NCBI GenBank assembly: GCA_934177995.1
Contig: CAKPPW010000011.1
Coordinates: 1-40,385 of the forward strand
Reading direction: 5' to 3'
Origin: an uncultured Bacilli bacterium
GTDB lineage: Bacteria > Bacillota_I > Bacilli_A > RF39 > UBA660
Length of the DNA stretch: 40,385 bases
The notes below the pieces were generated by a model that searched no databases, was not told where the DNA came from, and was given only the letters and a program-made list of their open reading frames with translations. Made by a program: the position numbers and the translations under genes. Below are positions 16,072 to 24,000 of the stretch, piece by piece. Numbering within the stretch: position 1 is the first letter of the stretch; the number at the start of each line of letters is the position of its first letter.

Positions 16072-16407
16072 ATGAATGATATAGTGTATTTAAAAAGAAA
16101 AGGCATAATGTATTATGTAGATAGTAATGATAGTTATATTGTTAGTTATCTACTTGAGACAAAATATAAAGAGACTATTTATATAGAAAAAAATAATATT
16201 GATTGTTTAGTCTCACTATTAGATAAATGTCATATAAATTATCACTATAATAATACAGTTAGATTCACTGATAATAAATATATGATGTATCTAAAGTATG
16301 GTATGTTAACTAAAAGAATAGATTTATTAGCATTAAAACTAAAAGAATGTTTATATCTAGATAATATTGAAGAAATAATTAGTAAGATGGAGAGATTCTA
16401 TGAGTAA
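16072..16407 (+). CDS. Unknown small protein, first gene of the RT operon
   Basis: I do not recognise this 111-residue protein. It is rich in Tyr, Ile, Leu and Lys, with no signal peptide or membrane segment. It looks like alternating strands (IVYLKRKGIMYYVD, ETIYIEKNN) followed by a helical C-terminal third (LLALKLKECLYL, then IEEIISKMERFYE). It overlaps the Avd-like gene by 8 nt, so the two are translationally coupled, and it is placed where some DGRs have an accessory gene. Its codon use (AGA, TTA, ATA) matches avd and the RT. A role in RNA binding or in control of mutagenesis is only a guess from position. Confidence 0.75.
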   Translation: MNDIVYLKRKGIMYYVDSNDSYIVSYLLETKYKETIYIEKNNIDCLVSLLDKCHINYHYNNTVRFTDNKYMMYLKYGMLTKRIDLLALKLKECLYLDNIEEIISKMERFYE

Positions 16408-16744
16408 CTTTGTTTTAGAAACTAAATTAAGAGAATTAGACTTATTAATAGATGAGGTTATAATTAATGTTAATAATAAATATAAATCATTAAAAAATAA
16501 TATAGTTGATACTAATTATAAATTACTTTATAACCTTTACTATACTAATACTTTAGAAAGTAATAAGAGAATATATACTCAAAGAAAAATGTTAATAGAT
16601 GTTAAGATGTTAGACTTATATTTTTATAAACTATATAAATATAATGAGATTAGTTATTCTAAGTATAAAAATATTAGTAGAAGATATATAACTGTAACTA
16701 AACTTATATATGGATGGATTAAAAGTGAATATAAATCTAAGTGA
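16400..16744 (+). CDS. avd: Avd-like DGR accessory protein
   Basis: Avd is the basic four-helix-bundle protein that forms a pentamer, binds the RT and the TR RNA, and is needed for mutagenic retrohoming. This 114-residue ORF is nearly all helical, highly basic and Tyr-rich, with four predicted helices (about 5-28, 38-60, 62-82 and 86-112). The middle LYNLYYTNTLESNKRIYTQR stretch recalls the family's helix 2 to 3 turn before an R-rich helix. It is a little shorter than the usual 120-130. GGAGAG lies 8 nt before ATG 16400. It lies directly before and overlaps the RT gene. The call rests on size, charge, helicity and place, not on an obvious motif. Confidence 0.7.
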   Translation: MSNFVLETKLRELDLLIDEVIINVNNKYKSLKNNIVDTNYKLLYNLYYTNTLESNKRIYTQRKMLIDVKMLDLYFYKLYKYNEISYSKYKNISRRYITVTKLIYGWIKSEYKSK

Positions 16745-17660
16745 TATAGAAGAAGCTTATTTAAAGATTAGAAAGAGTATTAGGAATAAGAAGAAACTAT
16801 ACCTTTTTGAAAAGAATTATTATGCTAATTGTAATATGTTGGTAGATAAGTTTAATAATGGTTATAGTTATAGTAAATATAATATTTTTGTAATAAGAGA
16901 GAAGAAAAAAAGCTTAATTATGAGTAGTAAGTTAGAAGATAAGATAATTAATCATGTAGTTTGTAAGAAGATACTTTTACCACTTGATAAGTATTTAATA
17001 GATAGTAATTGTGCGACTAGGATAGGAAGAGAAACAAAATATGCTAGATATCTTTTTGATAAGTATTTAGTAAAGATTATAAATAGTAGTGAAGAGTTTT
17101 ATATTCTAAAGTTTGATTTTAGTAAGTATTTTTTTAATATAAGTCATATAGTATTACTTAATAAATTAGCTTTATATTTAAATAAAGAGGACTTAAATAT
17201 TATTAAGGATATTCTTAATACTACTAATCAAATATATATTAATGAAACTATTAGAAAACTGGGAATTGATAATATTTATAGAAATGGTGTCGGACTACCA
17301 ATTGGTAATTATACATCTCAATTTTTAGCAGTGTTTTATTTAAATGATTTAGATCATTTCATTAAAGAAAAACTTAAATGTAAGTATTATATAAGATATA
17401 TGGATGATGGTATTATTATAGATAAGAGTAAAGAAAGATTAAGAGAAATATTAACTATACTTAGTGGTATAGTTAAAAATGATTATTACTTAGAGTTTAA
17501 TAATAAAACAAAGATATATAAATCTAGTGAGGGTTTTACTTTTTTAGGAGTTAATTATAAAGTAAGAAATAAGAGAATAATAAGAAGAATAGTATCTAGT
17601 ACTAGAAGAAAGATAGTTAAAAGTAATAATCTAAATTATTTACAATATGAGAAGAAATAA
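16710..17660 (+). CDS. DGR reverse transcriptase
   Basis: This is the RT that copies TR RNA into adenine-mutated cDNA. Motifs in order: motif A Asp136 in LKFDFSKYF; the DGR-diagnostic motif GLPIGNYTSQ (199-204 GNYTSQ), where group II intron RTs differ; the active-site YMDD (230-233) in YIRYMDDGIII; and a motif FTFLGVNYKV near the C-terminus. Its 316 residues match stand-alone DGR RTs; there is no maturase, endonuclease or integrase domain. The frame starts at ATG 16710, overlapping avd by 35 nt. GTG 16725, after GGATGG, is an equally credible start. It lies downstream of TR on the same strand, the usual DGR order. Confidence 0.93.
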   Translation: MDGLKVNINLSDIEEAYLKIRKSIRNKKKLYLFEKNYYANCNMLVDKFNNGYSYSKYNIFVIREKKKSLIMSSKLEDKIINHVVCKKILLPLDKYLIDSNCATRIGRETKYARYLFDKYLVKIINSSEEFYILKFDFSKYFFNISHIVLLNKLALYLNKEDLNIIKDILNTTNQIYINETIRKLGIDNIYRNGVGLPIGNYTSQFLAVFYLNDLDHFIKEKLKCKYYIRYMDDGIIIDKSKERLREILTILSGIVKNDYYLEFNNKTKIYKSSEGFTFLGVNYKVRNKRIIRRIVSSTRRKIVKSNNLNYLQYEKK

Positions 17661-17726
17661 ACTTTTTCTTTAAATTACTGATGATTAATGATATTATATT
17701 ATTGTTATTAAAGGAGTTGAACTTTG

Positions 17727-18452
17727 ATGGAAAGATTACAAAAAGTTATTGCTGCTAGTGGTATAACGTCAAGAAGAAAAGCTGAAAAGTTAATGCTTGA
17801 AGGTAGAGTTAGTGTCGATGGGAAAGTTATTAGAGAGTTAGGTTATCAAGTAACTGGTAAAGAGAGAATAGAAGTTGATGGAGAAATATTAACTAGGGAA
17901 GAAAAAGTTTATTTCTTACTTAATAAACCAAGAGGTGTTATTACTAGTGTTACTGATGATAAAAATAGAAAAACTGTTACTGATTTAATACCAGTTAATG
18001 AAAGAATCTATCCTGTTGGTAGACTTGATTATGATACTACTGGTGTTTTATTACTAACAAATGATGGAGAGTTTGCTAATCTTTTAATGCATCCTAATAA
18101 AGAGGTTGATAAAGTATACCTTGCTAAAGTTAAAGGTATTGTTAGGGGAGATACTATTGCTAAACTTAAAAGTGGAGTAGTACTTGATAATAAAAAGGTA
18201 AGATGTGCAAGAGCTAAAGTTAAAAGAATAGATTATAAGAATGGTACTTCTTTTGTAGAATTAACTATTCATGAAGGTATTAATCATCAGGTTAAAAGAA
18301 TGTTAAATGAAGTTGGTTTTGAAGTATTAAAACTTACTAGAGAACAAGTTTATTTCTTTACATTAGATGGTTTGAAGAGTGGGGAATATCGTCCTTTAAC
18401 CAAAAAAGAAGTAGCAAAGGTATATGCTTTAGAAAAGAAAATGACTAAGTAA
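17727..18452 (+). CDS. rluB: rRNA pseudouridine synthase, RsuA/RluB family
   Basis: This enzyme converts a specific uridine of rRNA to pseudouridine. An S4 RNA-binding domain comes first (residues 1-60: MERLQKVIAASGITSRRKAE). The catalytic domain has the family motif with the catalytic Asp, YPVGRLDYDTTGVLLLTNDG, and the later EGINHQVKRML block. At 241 residues it has the normal length. The ATG 17727 start follows AAGGAG (17711-17716) and gives the standard N-terminus; TTG 17724 is also open. It has its own terminator (18462-18498). RluB rather than RsuA is likely in Gram-positives, but the site is not proven. Confidence 0.9.
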   Translation: MERLQKVIAASGITSRRKAEKLMLEGRVSVDGKVIRELGYQVTGKERIEVDGEILTREEKVYFLLNKPRGVITSVTDDKNRKTVTDLIPVNERIYPVGRLDYDTTGVLLLTNDGEFANLLMHPNKEVDKVYLAKVKGIVRGDTIAKLKSGVVLDNKKVRCARAKVKRIDYKNGTSFVELTIHEGINHQVKRMLNEVGFEVLKLTREQVYFFTLDGLKSGEYRPLTKKEVAKVYALEKKMTK

Positions 18453-18461
18453 AATGATATG

Positions 18462-18498
18462 AACCCCGTTTCTTGTTCAAAATAGAAACGCGGTTTTT
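18462..18498 (+). terminator. Terminator of the pseudouridine synthase gene
   Basis: AACCCCGTTTCT (18462-18473) pairs with 18484-18495 with one C-C mismatch around a 10-nt loop; TTTTT follows the stem. Confidence 0.75.
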
Positions 18499-18537
18499 AT
18501 ATGGAAAAATGATTTAAATTGTATAGTTGTACGGTAT

Positions 18538-18584
18538 TATTTTTATGCAGATTCGGAGTGCCACTCCGAATCTGCATAAAAATA
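18538..18584. repeat. 47-nt near-perfect palindrome
   Basis: The arm 18538-18560 is the exact reverse complement of 18562-18584, with a single C (18561) at the centre: 23 bp of perfect inverted repeat. The inner part (GATTCGGAGTG) is GC-richer than its surround, the outer part is AT-rich. It lies in a gene-free gap (18499-18660) that otherwise shows only AT-rich DNA. It has no nearby ORF of its own. Confidence 0.8.
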
Positions 18585-18669
18585 GGACTATGAAAGATAA
18601 TAATTATATATTAATTTAATAAAATATAAATTATTATTGCTAATTATGCGAAAAAATAACACTAATTTA

Positions 18670-18800
18670 TGCTATTATTGGTATGTAAGCAAGGAAACTT
18701 GCATATAATAAAAAGAGGAGCATTTAATTTTGCAAGTGAATGTCTCCTCCATTAATTGGGTTTGACACTCTATCAGTGCTGTAGAGTGTCTAGTTTTTTA
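18670..18800 (+). ncRNA. Candidate structured small RNA with own promoter and terminator
   Basis: TGC-TATTAT (18670-18678) is an extended -10. Downstream come a GAAA-tetraloop hairpin (GCAAG/CTTGC, 18689-18702), a longer hairpin pairing 18715-18724 with 18739-18749 with one bulged T, and a strong terminator (GACACTCTA 18764-18772 with 18782-18790, then a T run 18794-18799). No ORF is present. CTTGCA (18698-18703) can also pair with TGCAAG (18731-18736), so two folds compete. It resembles no class that I recognise; a riboswitch is unlikely, as no plus-strand gene follows closely. Confidence 0.5.
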
Positions 18801-18805
18801 TTGCT

Positions 18806-18846
18806 AATAAAAATAAGACTCTGGGATAATTACCTAGAGTCTTATT
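18806..18846 (-). terminator. Terminator of the ferredoxin gene, overlapping its stop codon
   Basis: On the minus strand AATAAGACTCT (18846-18836) pairs perfectly with 18822-18812 and a T-rich run follows (complement of 18806-18811). The stop codon at 18842-18844 is inside the stem. Confidence 0.7.
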
Positions 18847-19111
18847 CGTCTTCTTCAATAGCATCTTTAACATCATCAATATTTTTATCTTTGACATCAC
18901 TATTAACTATTTTGTTAGGCTTTTCATCTTCTTCAATAGCACCAGTTGGGCATGAGTCAATAGCATCTTTTACATCATCAATGTTTTCATCTTTAACATC
19001 ACTATTAACTACTTTGCTAAGTCCCTCATCATCTATTTCAAAAACATCAGGACAAATAGCTGCACAAGCACCACAACCGATACAAGCATCACGATTAACT
19101 TTTACTTTCAT
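18842..19111 (-). CDS. [4Fe-4S] ferredoxin with duplicated acidic tail
   Basis: This small electron carrier binds one [4Fe-4S] cluster: CIGCGAC (Cys10, 13, 16) plus the distal Cys in SCPTGAI (residue 54) are the ligands, as in mono-cluster ferredoxins of the Thermotoga type. The core, about 63 residues, is normal. The last 26 residues repeat the segment before and after the final ligand: VNSDVKDENIDDVKDAI recurs as VNSDVKDKNIDDVKDAI, but the second copy lacks CPTGAI. At DNA level the repeat period is 102 bp. AAAGGAGG precedes the ATG at 19111. Pyruvate metabolism or hydrogenase partners cannot be told from context. Confidence 0.9.
   Translation of the reverse strand: MKVKVNRDACIGCGACAAICPDVFEIDDEGLSKVVNSDVKDENIDDVKDAIDSCPTGAIEEDEKPNKIVNSDVKDKNIDDVKDAIEEDE
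18855..19016. repeat. Imperfect tandem repeat, period 102 bp, inside the ferredoxin gene
   Basis: The plus-strand segments 18855-18914 and 18957-19016 are near-identical over about 60 nt (both begin TCAATAGCATCTTT and end in a GACATCACT/AACATCACT block). They encode the repeated acidic VNSDVKD..DDVKDAI tail of the ferredoxin, 34 codons apart. Confidence 0.8.
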
Positions 19112-19130
19112 AAATTTTCCTCCTTTCCTA

Positions 19131-19160
19131 ATTATATAGTATTATCTACCAATTAGTAAA
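19131..19160 (-). promoter_or_regulatory. Promoter of the ferredoxin gene
   Basis: On the minus strand TTTACT (19160-19155), 18 nt, TATAAT (19136-19131). It lies 20 nt upstream of the start codon at 19111. Confidence 0.5.
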
Positions 19161-19226
19161 GTGTTTTCTCTTCCCAAAACTAGTTAGATGTGGTATGATT
19201 ATTTTAGATAAGAGTAGGTGATACAG

Positions 19227-20042
19227 GTGAGTAGTGGAACTAGTAGAGTTAATAGATATGATAATGAAAATAAAACAGTAAGAACAAGAACTAGTAGAAA
19301 TAAAAACTTATATGATGATTTTAATAACTTTGAAAAGTATACTAATTTTACTGATGTTTCAAAAATAGAAGCGGTACCATTAGACTCTTTAAGAGAAAAT
19401 GCTAATAAAAGAGAAGGTTATCGTTACTTAAAAGATTATGATTTAGTAGAAAAGAAAAAAGAAAGAAAAGAACTAGATGACTTTAATTATCTATATCGTA
19501 ATACTAGAAGTAATTATAATTTAAAAGAAGCTTTAGAAGAAGCACGTGAGTGTCGTGAAAAAGATGAATTAGAGAAAAAGAGAAAACTAAGAAATGAAAA
19601 GTACAATATCTTAGAAAGTAGTGAAGAAGAACTTAATGAGTTTAAGGAAGAACAGAAAAAAAGACATAAACCAATTGAAAACGAAGAAGAATTAGAAGAG
19701 TTAATTAATACGATAACTAGTAAAGAGGTTAGAGAAGAATTAGATAAAGAAAAAGAAACTAGCCTGTTAAGTGATTTGATGGCTACTAGTAATTTAGAAG
19801 ATGTAGTAGAACCAATTAAAGAGGAAGAGAAGGAATCAAAAGAAATAAGTAAACCACTAAAAGATGAAATAGATAAATCTTTCTATACTAAGTCAATGGA
19901 TTTAAGTAGGGGTGATTTCTTTGATGATGATGAAGAAAATAAAAAAGAACCAGTAATGCTTACTGTCTTAAGAGTTATTTTGTCACTTATTCTAATAGTA
20001 GCTGTTGGTTTTGCTGTATATTATATAGTTACCAACTTTTAA
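19227..20042 (+). CDS. Highly charged tail-anchored membrane protein, unknown
   Basis: I do not recognise this protein of about 271 residues. Residues 1 to about 240 are hydrophilic and very rich in Glu, Lys and Arg, with a likely coiled-coil stretch around 100-160 (LEEARECREKDELEKKRK). A single C-terminal hydrophobic helix (VLRVILSLILIVAVGFAVYY) would anchor it with the bulk in the cytoplasm. The start GTG 19227 is chosen because AGGTGA (19216-19221) precedes it; GTG 19218 is also open. It is divergent from the ferredoxin gene. The layout resembles cytoplasmic adaptor or cell-division-linked proteins, but nothing in the sequence proves that. Confidence 0.75.
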   Translation: MSSGTSRVNRYDNENKTVRTRTSRNKNLYDDFNNFEKYTNFTDVSKIEAVPLDSLRENANKREGYRYLKDYDLVEKKKERKELDDFNYLYRNTRSNYNLKEALEEARECREKDELEKKRKLRNEKYNILESSEEELNEFKEEQKKRHKPIENEEELEELINTITSKEVREELDKEKETSLLSDLMATSNLEDVVEPIKEEEKESKEISKPLKDEIDKSFYTKSMDLSRGDFFDDDEENKKEPVMLTVLRVILSLILIVAVGFAVYYIVTNF

Positions 20043-20100
20043 TGACTAATTTAAAATGATGATACTGACTAATTAAAGTGAAGGTATTGACTAATTTAAA
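20043..20100. repeat. Three phased direct repeats TGACTAATTTAAA
   Basis: TGACTAAT(T)TAAA occurs at 20043, 20066 and 20088, spaced 23 and 22 nt, about two helical turns. They stand in the gap before the 20182 gene. The repeats could be sites of a regulator binding one face of the helix; the middle copy lacks one T. Confidence 0.55.
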
Positions 20101-20181
20101 ATTAGTATAAAATTTAGTTAAAAATATTAATGTTTTATGTTATTATAGTTAGTGTTAAGAAATAGATTGGGGGAAAATGTC

Positions 20182-21021
20182 ATGAACTTATCTTTTGATT
20201 TGAATGATTATCTTTTAATCTGGAATTTACTTTTTCTACCGTCTGTTACTAATGATGTCCAAAGATTAAAAGAGAAACTTTGGAAAAACTATCGTCATCT
20301 TTATAAAGACTTGTATAAAGAAGAAGCGAAGATTCTAAAAGACCCTAAAAATTATATACCTGATGATGATACTATCTTTGATATGGTTAAAGAAACAGAA
20401 GCTTATAAAAGAATAAGAAAAGAAACGGAAGAATATCGTCTTTTTCTAACACACTATTATAATGAGATGAAAAAAGAATTAACTAACTACTTTAAAGAAT
20501 TAGTTCGTTTTGATATTAAAATATATCATGTTCTAATTCTTAATCCAAGATTTAATACGGTGGAGATGAAAACCGTAAAAAGTAGAAAAGTTAATACTAT
20601 TTCTTGGGGAATGATGAAAGACCAAGAAGATGGAGAAATGGCTATCATGGATATTTTAAGTCATATCCTAAAAAAAGAATTAAAAGATTATGAGTCTGAT
20701 TATAAAGAAATAGTAGAAGCGATTATAGAGCTTGCTATTGATAATGAATTATCTACTAGAATAAAAGGGAAGAGTTGTTATTTAAGAGGAGATAACTCCT
20801 TAAAGTTCTTAAAAAAACAAATATATCCATACTTTCTAATGTATCTTGGAAGTAGTAGAGATGATATGCTTAAATATATGGTTAGAGATGGTATTGTCTT
20901 TGATGTAGATAAGTATAGTCTAAAAAGAAGTCTTGCTACTTATAGTCTAAAAGAGTTTATTACTTTTTGCATAGAAAATCAAAAATATATTTTAAAAATA
21001 GAAGAACTAGAAATTATTTAA
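20182..21021 (+). CDS. Unknown cytoplasmic protein upstream of polC
   Basis: I do not recognise this protein of about 279 residues. It is mainly helical and charged, with no signal peptide, membrane segment or known catalytic motif. It has a Tyr/Trp-rich start (LNDYLLIWNLLFLPS) and a long Glu/Lys helix around 60-110. The frame is open from GTG 20152, but GGGGGA (20169-20174) and ATG 20182 fit best. PolC follows 16 nt later, so the two are probably co-transcribed, which suggests a replication-linked or simply co-expressed role. Confidence 0.7.
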   Translation: MNLSFDLNDYLLIWNLLFLPSVTNDVQRLKEKLWKNYRHLYKDLYKEEAKILKDPKNYIPDDDTIFDMVKETEAYKRIRKETEEYRLFLTHYYNEMKKELTNYFKELVRFDIKIYHVLILNPRFNTVEMKTVKSRKVNTISWGMMKDQEDGEMAIMDILSHILKKELKDYESDYKEIVEAIIELAIDNELSTRIKGKSCYLRGDNSLKFLKKQIYPYFLMYLGSSRDDMLKYMVRDGIVFDVDKYSLKRSLATYSLKEFITFCIENQKYILKIEELEII

Positions 21022-21037
21022 GTGGAGGAATAGAAGT

Positions 21038-24000
21038 ATGCAAAAAGAGATTAGTATTTTACTTGATAAAATGGGGATTGATTATACTAATTCTTCTTTT
21101 TTTGACTCTTTAAAGTTAGAGAGACTAGTAGTAGATAAAGAAAGTGGGAACTGGAATTTTTATCTTTTAAGTGATTCGTTACCAGATATAGATAGTTATT
21201 TAGAACTTGAAAAAAATAAGAATAAGATAGCATCAAATATTTATTATAATATAACTAATCTAGATAATAATGTATTACTTAGTTATTATAAACCACTACT
21301 AGAACTTGCTAAAGAAGAAGGACTAATTAGTATAACAGAGCCATATCTATCTAACTTGATATTAGATAAAGATAAGCTTTTATTAGTAGCAAGTAATATA
21401 ATAGAAGAGAAAAGATTAGTAAAGATAAAAGATATTATAAGTCCTTATTATCAAAGATTAGGATATAAAAAAGAAATAGAGATTGTAGTAAGAGAAAATG
21501 AATCTATTAAAGAAGAAATAGATAGGGAATTACAAGAGATAAAAGTAGAACCAGTAGTTAAAGAAGAGAAAAGTGAAGAAAAGAAAGAGTTTAAAAACTT
21601 TACACCTGGACCTCGTCCTAGAAGAAGTAAAAAAAGAGATGAAGGATGTATTTTAGGACTTGATATTAAACAGATGCCTATTAAGATGAGTATGATTCAA
21701 GGGGAAGATAATAATGTTATCGTAGAAGGTAATGTTTTTGGAGTTGATTACTTTGAGTCTAGTAAGAGTGAGTTTAGAATAATTACTTTGAAGATAACTG
21801 ATAATACTGATAGTATTTTATGTAAAGTATTTTGTAATGAACAAGAAGAGTATGAAAGACTTTGTAAAGAACTTAAAGTAGGAAGAGATTTATTAATATC
21901 AGGATATGTTAAAGAAGATAGCTTTGCTAAAGAATTAGTTTTAAATGCTCGTGATATTATGCCTATTACTAAACATAAAGAAGAAATTAAAGATTTGAGT
22001 GAGAGAAAAAGAGTAGAGTTACATGCTCATACTAAGATGAGTCAGATGGATGGCGTAGTAGATGAACTTGATCTTGTTAAACAAGCGATTAAATGGGGCC
22101 ATAAAGGTATTGCTATAACTGACCATAATGGAGCTCAAGCTTTCCCTCATGTTTATAACTTTGTAAGAGATTATAATAAAGGAAAAGAAGATAATGAAAA
22201 GTTTAAAGCTATCTATGGAACAGAATTAGTAATGGTAGATGATAGTGTAGATATAGTTGTACGTCCTAATAATGATGTTTTACTAGATGATACTTATGTT
22301 GTCTTTGACTTTGAAACGACAGGATTTAATGCTGGTGGTGCTGACTCTATCATTGAAATTGGTGCAGTTAAGATGAAAGATGGGGTTATCATTGAAAAGT
22401 ATGATGAATTAATTAATCCAGGACGTCCACTTCCACAAAAAATAGTTGATGTTACTAATATTACGGATATGATGCTAGAAGGTAAAAGATGCGAAGAAGA
22501 GGCTGTTAAAGACTTTATTAACTGGTTTGGTGATTTACCAATGGTCGCTCATAATGCTAAGTTTGATGTATCTTTCTTAGAGATGGCTTATGAGAAATAT
22601 AATCTTGGAGAGTTTAAAAATCCGGTTATTGATACTTTAGAACTATCACGTACTCTTGATAATAATTATGCAAGACATAGTTTATCTGCCCTTGTTAAAA
22701 GATATAATGTACCTTGGGATGAAGAGGCACATCACAGAGGAGATTACGATGCTGAAGGAACTGCTTTAGTCTTTTACAAAATGTTAGAGAAGTTAAATAA
22801 CCGTAATATTGAGACAATGGAGCAGCTTGCCAATATGGTTGATCAAAGTGAAATGTATAAGTATGGTACCTTAAATCATATTAATATTTTAACACTTACT
22901 AAGAAAGGACTTAAAAATCTATTTAAGATAATTTCTTATGCTAATACAACCTATTTATATAAGACACCAAGAGTACCAAGAAGTATTGTCGAAAAGTATC
23001 GTGAAGATTTATTAATTGGTAGTGGTTGTTATGAATCTGAAGTCTTTCGGCAAGCGAAAAGTAAAAGTGAAGAAGAACTATCTAATATTATAAGATTCTA
23101 TGACTATGTTGAAGTGCAACCACCAGAGTGTTATAGACATTTAATTGATACTAATGACTTTGGTACGGAAGTTGAATTAATCGCTCATCTAGAAAAGATT
23201 ATTAGGACTACTATTGAGGCAGGTAAACTAATAGTAGCAACAGGGGATGTTCATCACTTAACAAGAGAAGATAAAATATATAGAGAAATAATTGTTAATC
23301 AAAAAGTACCAGGTGGAGGACGTCATCCTTTAGCAAGAGGAGGAATAAAAGAAATACCATCTAATCACTTTAGAACTACTGATGAGATGCTTAATGATTT
23401 CTCTTTCCTAGATGAAGAGACTAGAAACTTAATAGTAATTGATAACCCTAATAAAATACTTGATATGGTAAATGAGATTGAAGTTATCATTGAAACAGGT
23501 GGTATTCCTTTCTCACCTAAGATTGATAAGAGTGTCGAGACAGTTACTGACTTAGTCTTTACAAGAGCATCAGATTGGTATGGAGATCCCTTACCTTATA
23601 ATATTGAAGAACGTATTAGTAAAGAGCTTTATGGGGATGGTATCTTTGAAGCGATAACTGATGAGATAGAACGAGATAATATTAAGGAAGAAGATAAGAC
23701 TAAGGAAACATTTAAAAGATTACATGATACCTTATTAAAAGGCTTTGATAGTGTTAAAGATAAGATTAGAGAAAACTTGAAAATTAAGAATCCTGAAATG
23801 AGTAGTGAAGAGATAGAAAAAACATTACCTAAGAAATTAGGAGGAGTTATCGGTGGAGGATTTGATGTTATCTACTTAATTGCTCAAAAACTAGTTAAAC
23901 ACTCTAATGATGATGGTTATATTGTTGGATCTCGTGGTTCTGTTGGATCAAGTTTCGTAGCTACTATGATGGGGATTACTGAAGTTAATGCTCTTCCTGC

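Noticed and set aside
16710..17660. The RT as a group II intron or retron enzyme
   Set aside because: No maturase or endonuclease domain, no intron RNA domain V-like hairpin or msr/msd-like inverted repeats nearby. The adenine-only TR/VR pattern fits only a DGR.
13811..17660. A prophage carrying the DGR
   Set aside because: No integrase, capsid, tail or terminase gene lies nearby, and flanking genes (LtaS-like, rRNA pseudouridine synthase) are chromosomal.
18756..19139. A Ser-rich open frame on the plus strand opposite the ferredoxin
   Set aside because: It is the antisense of a real ferredoxin gene with a CxxCxxC motif and its own RBS, promoter and terminator.
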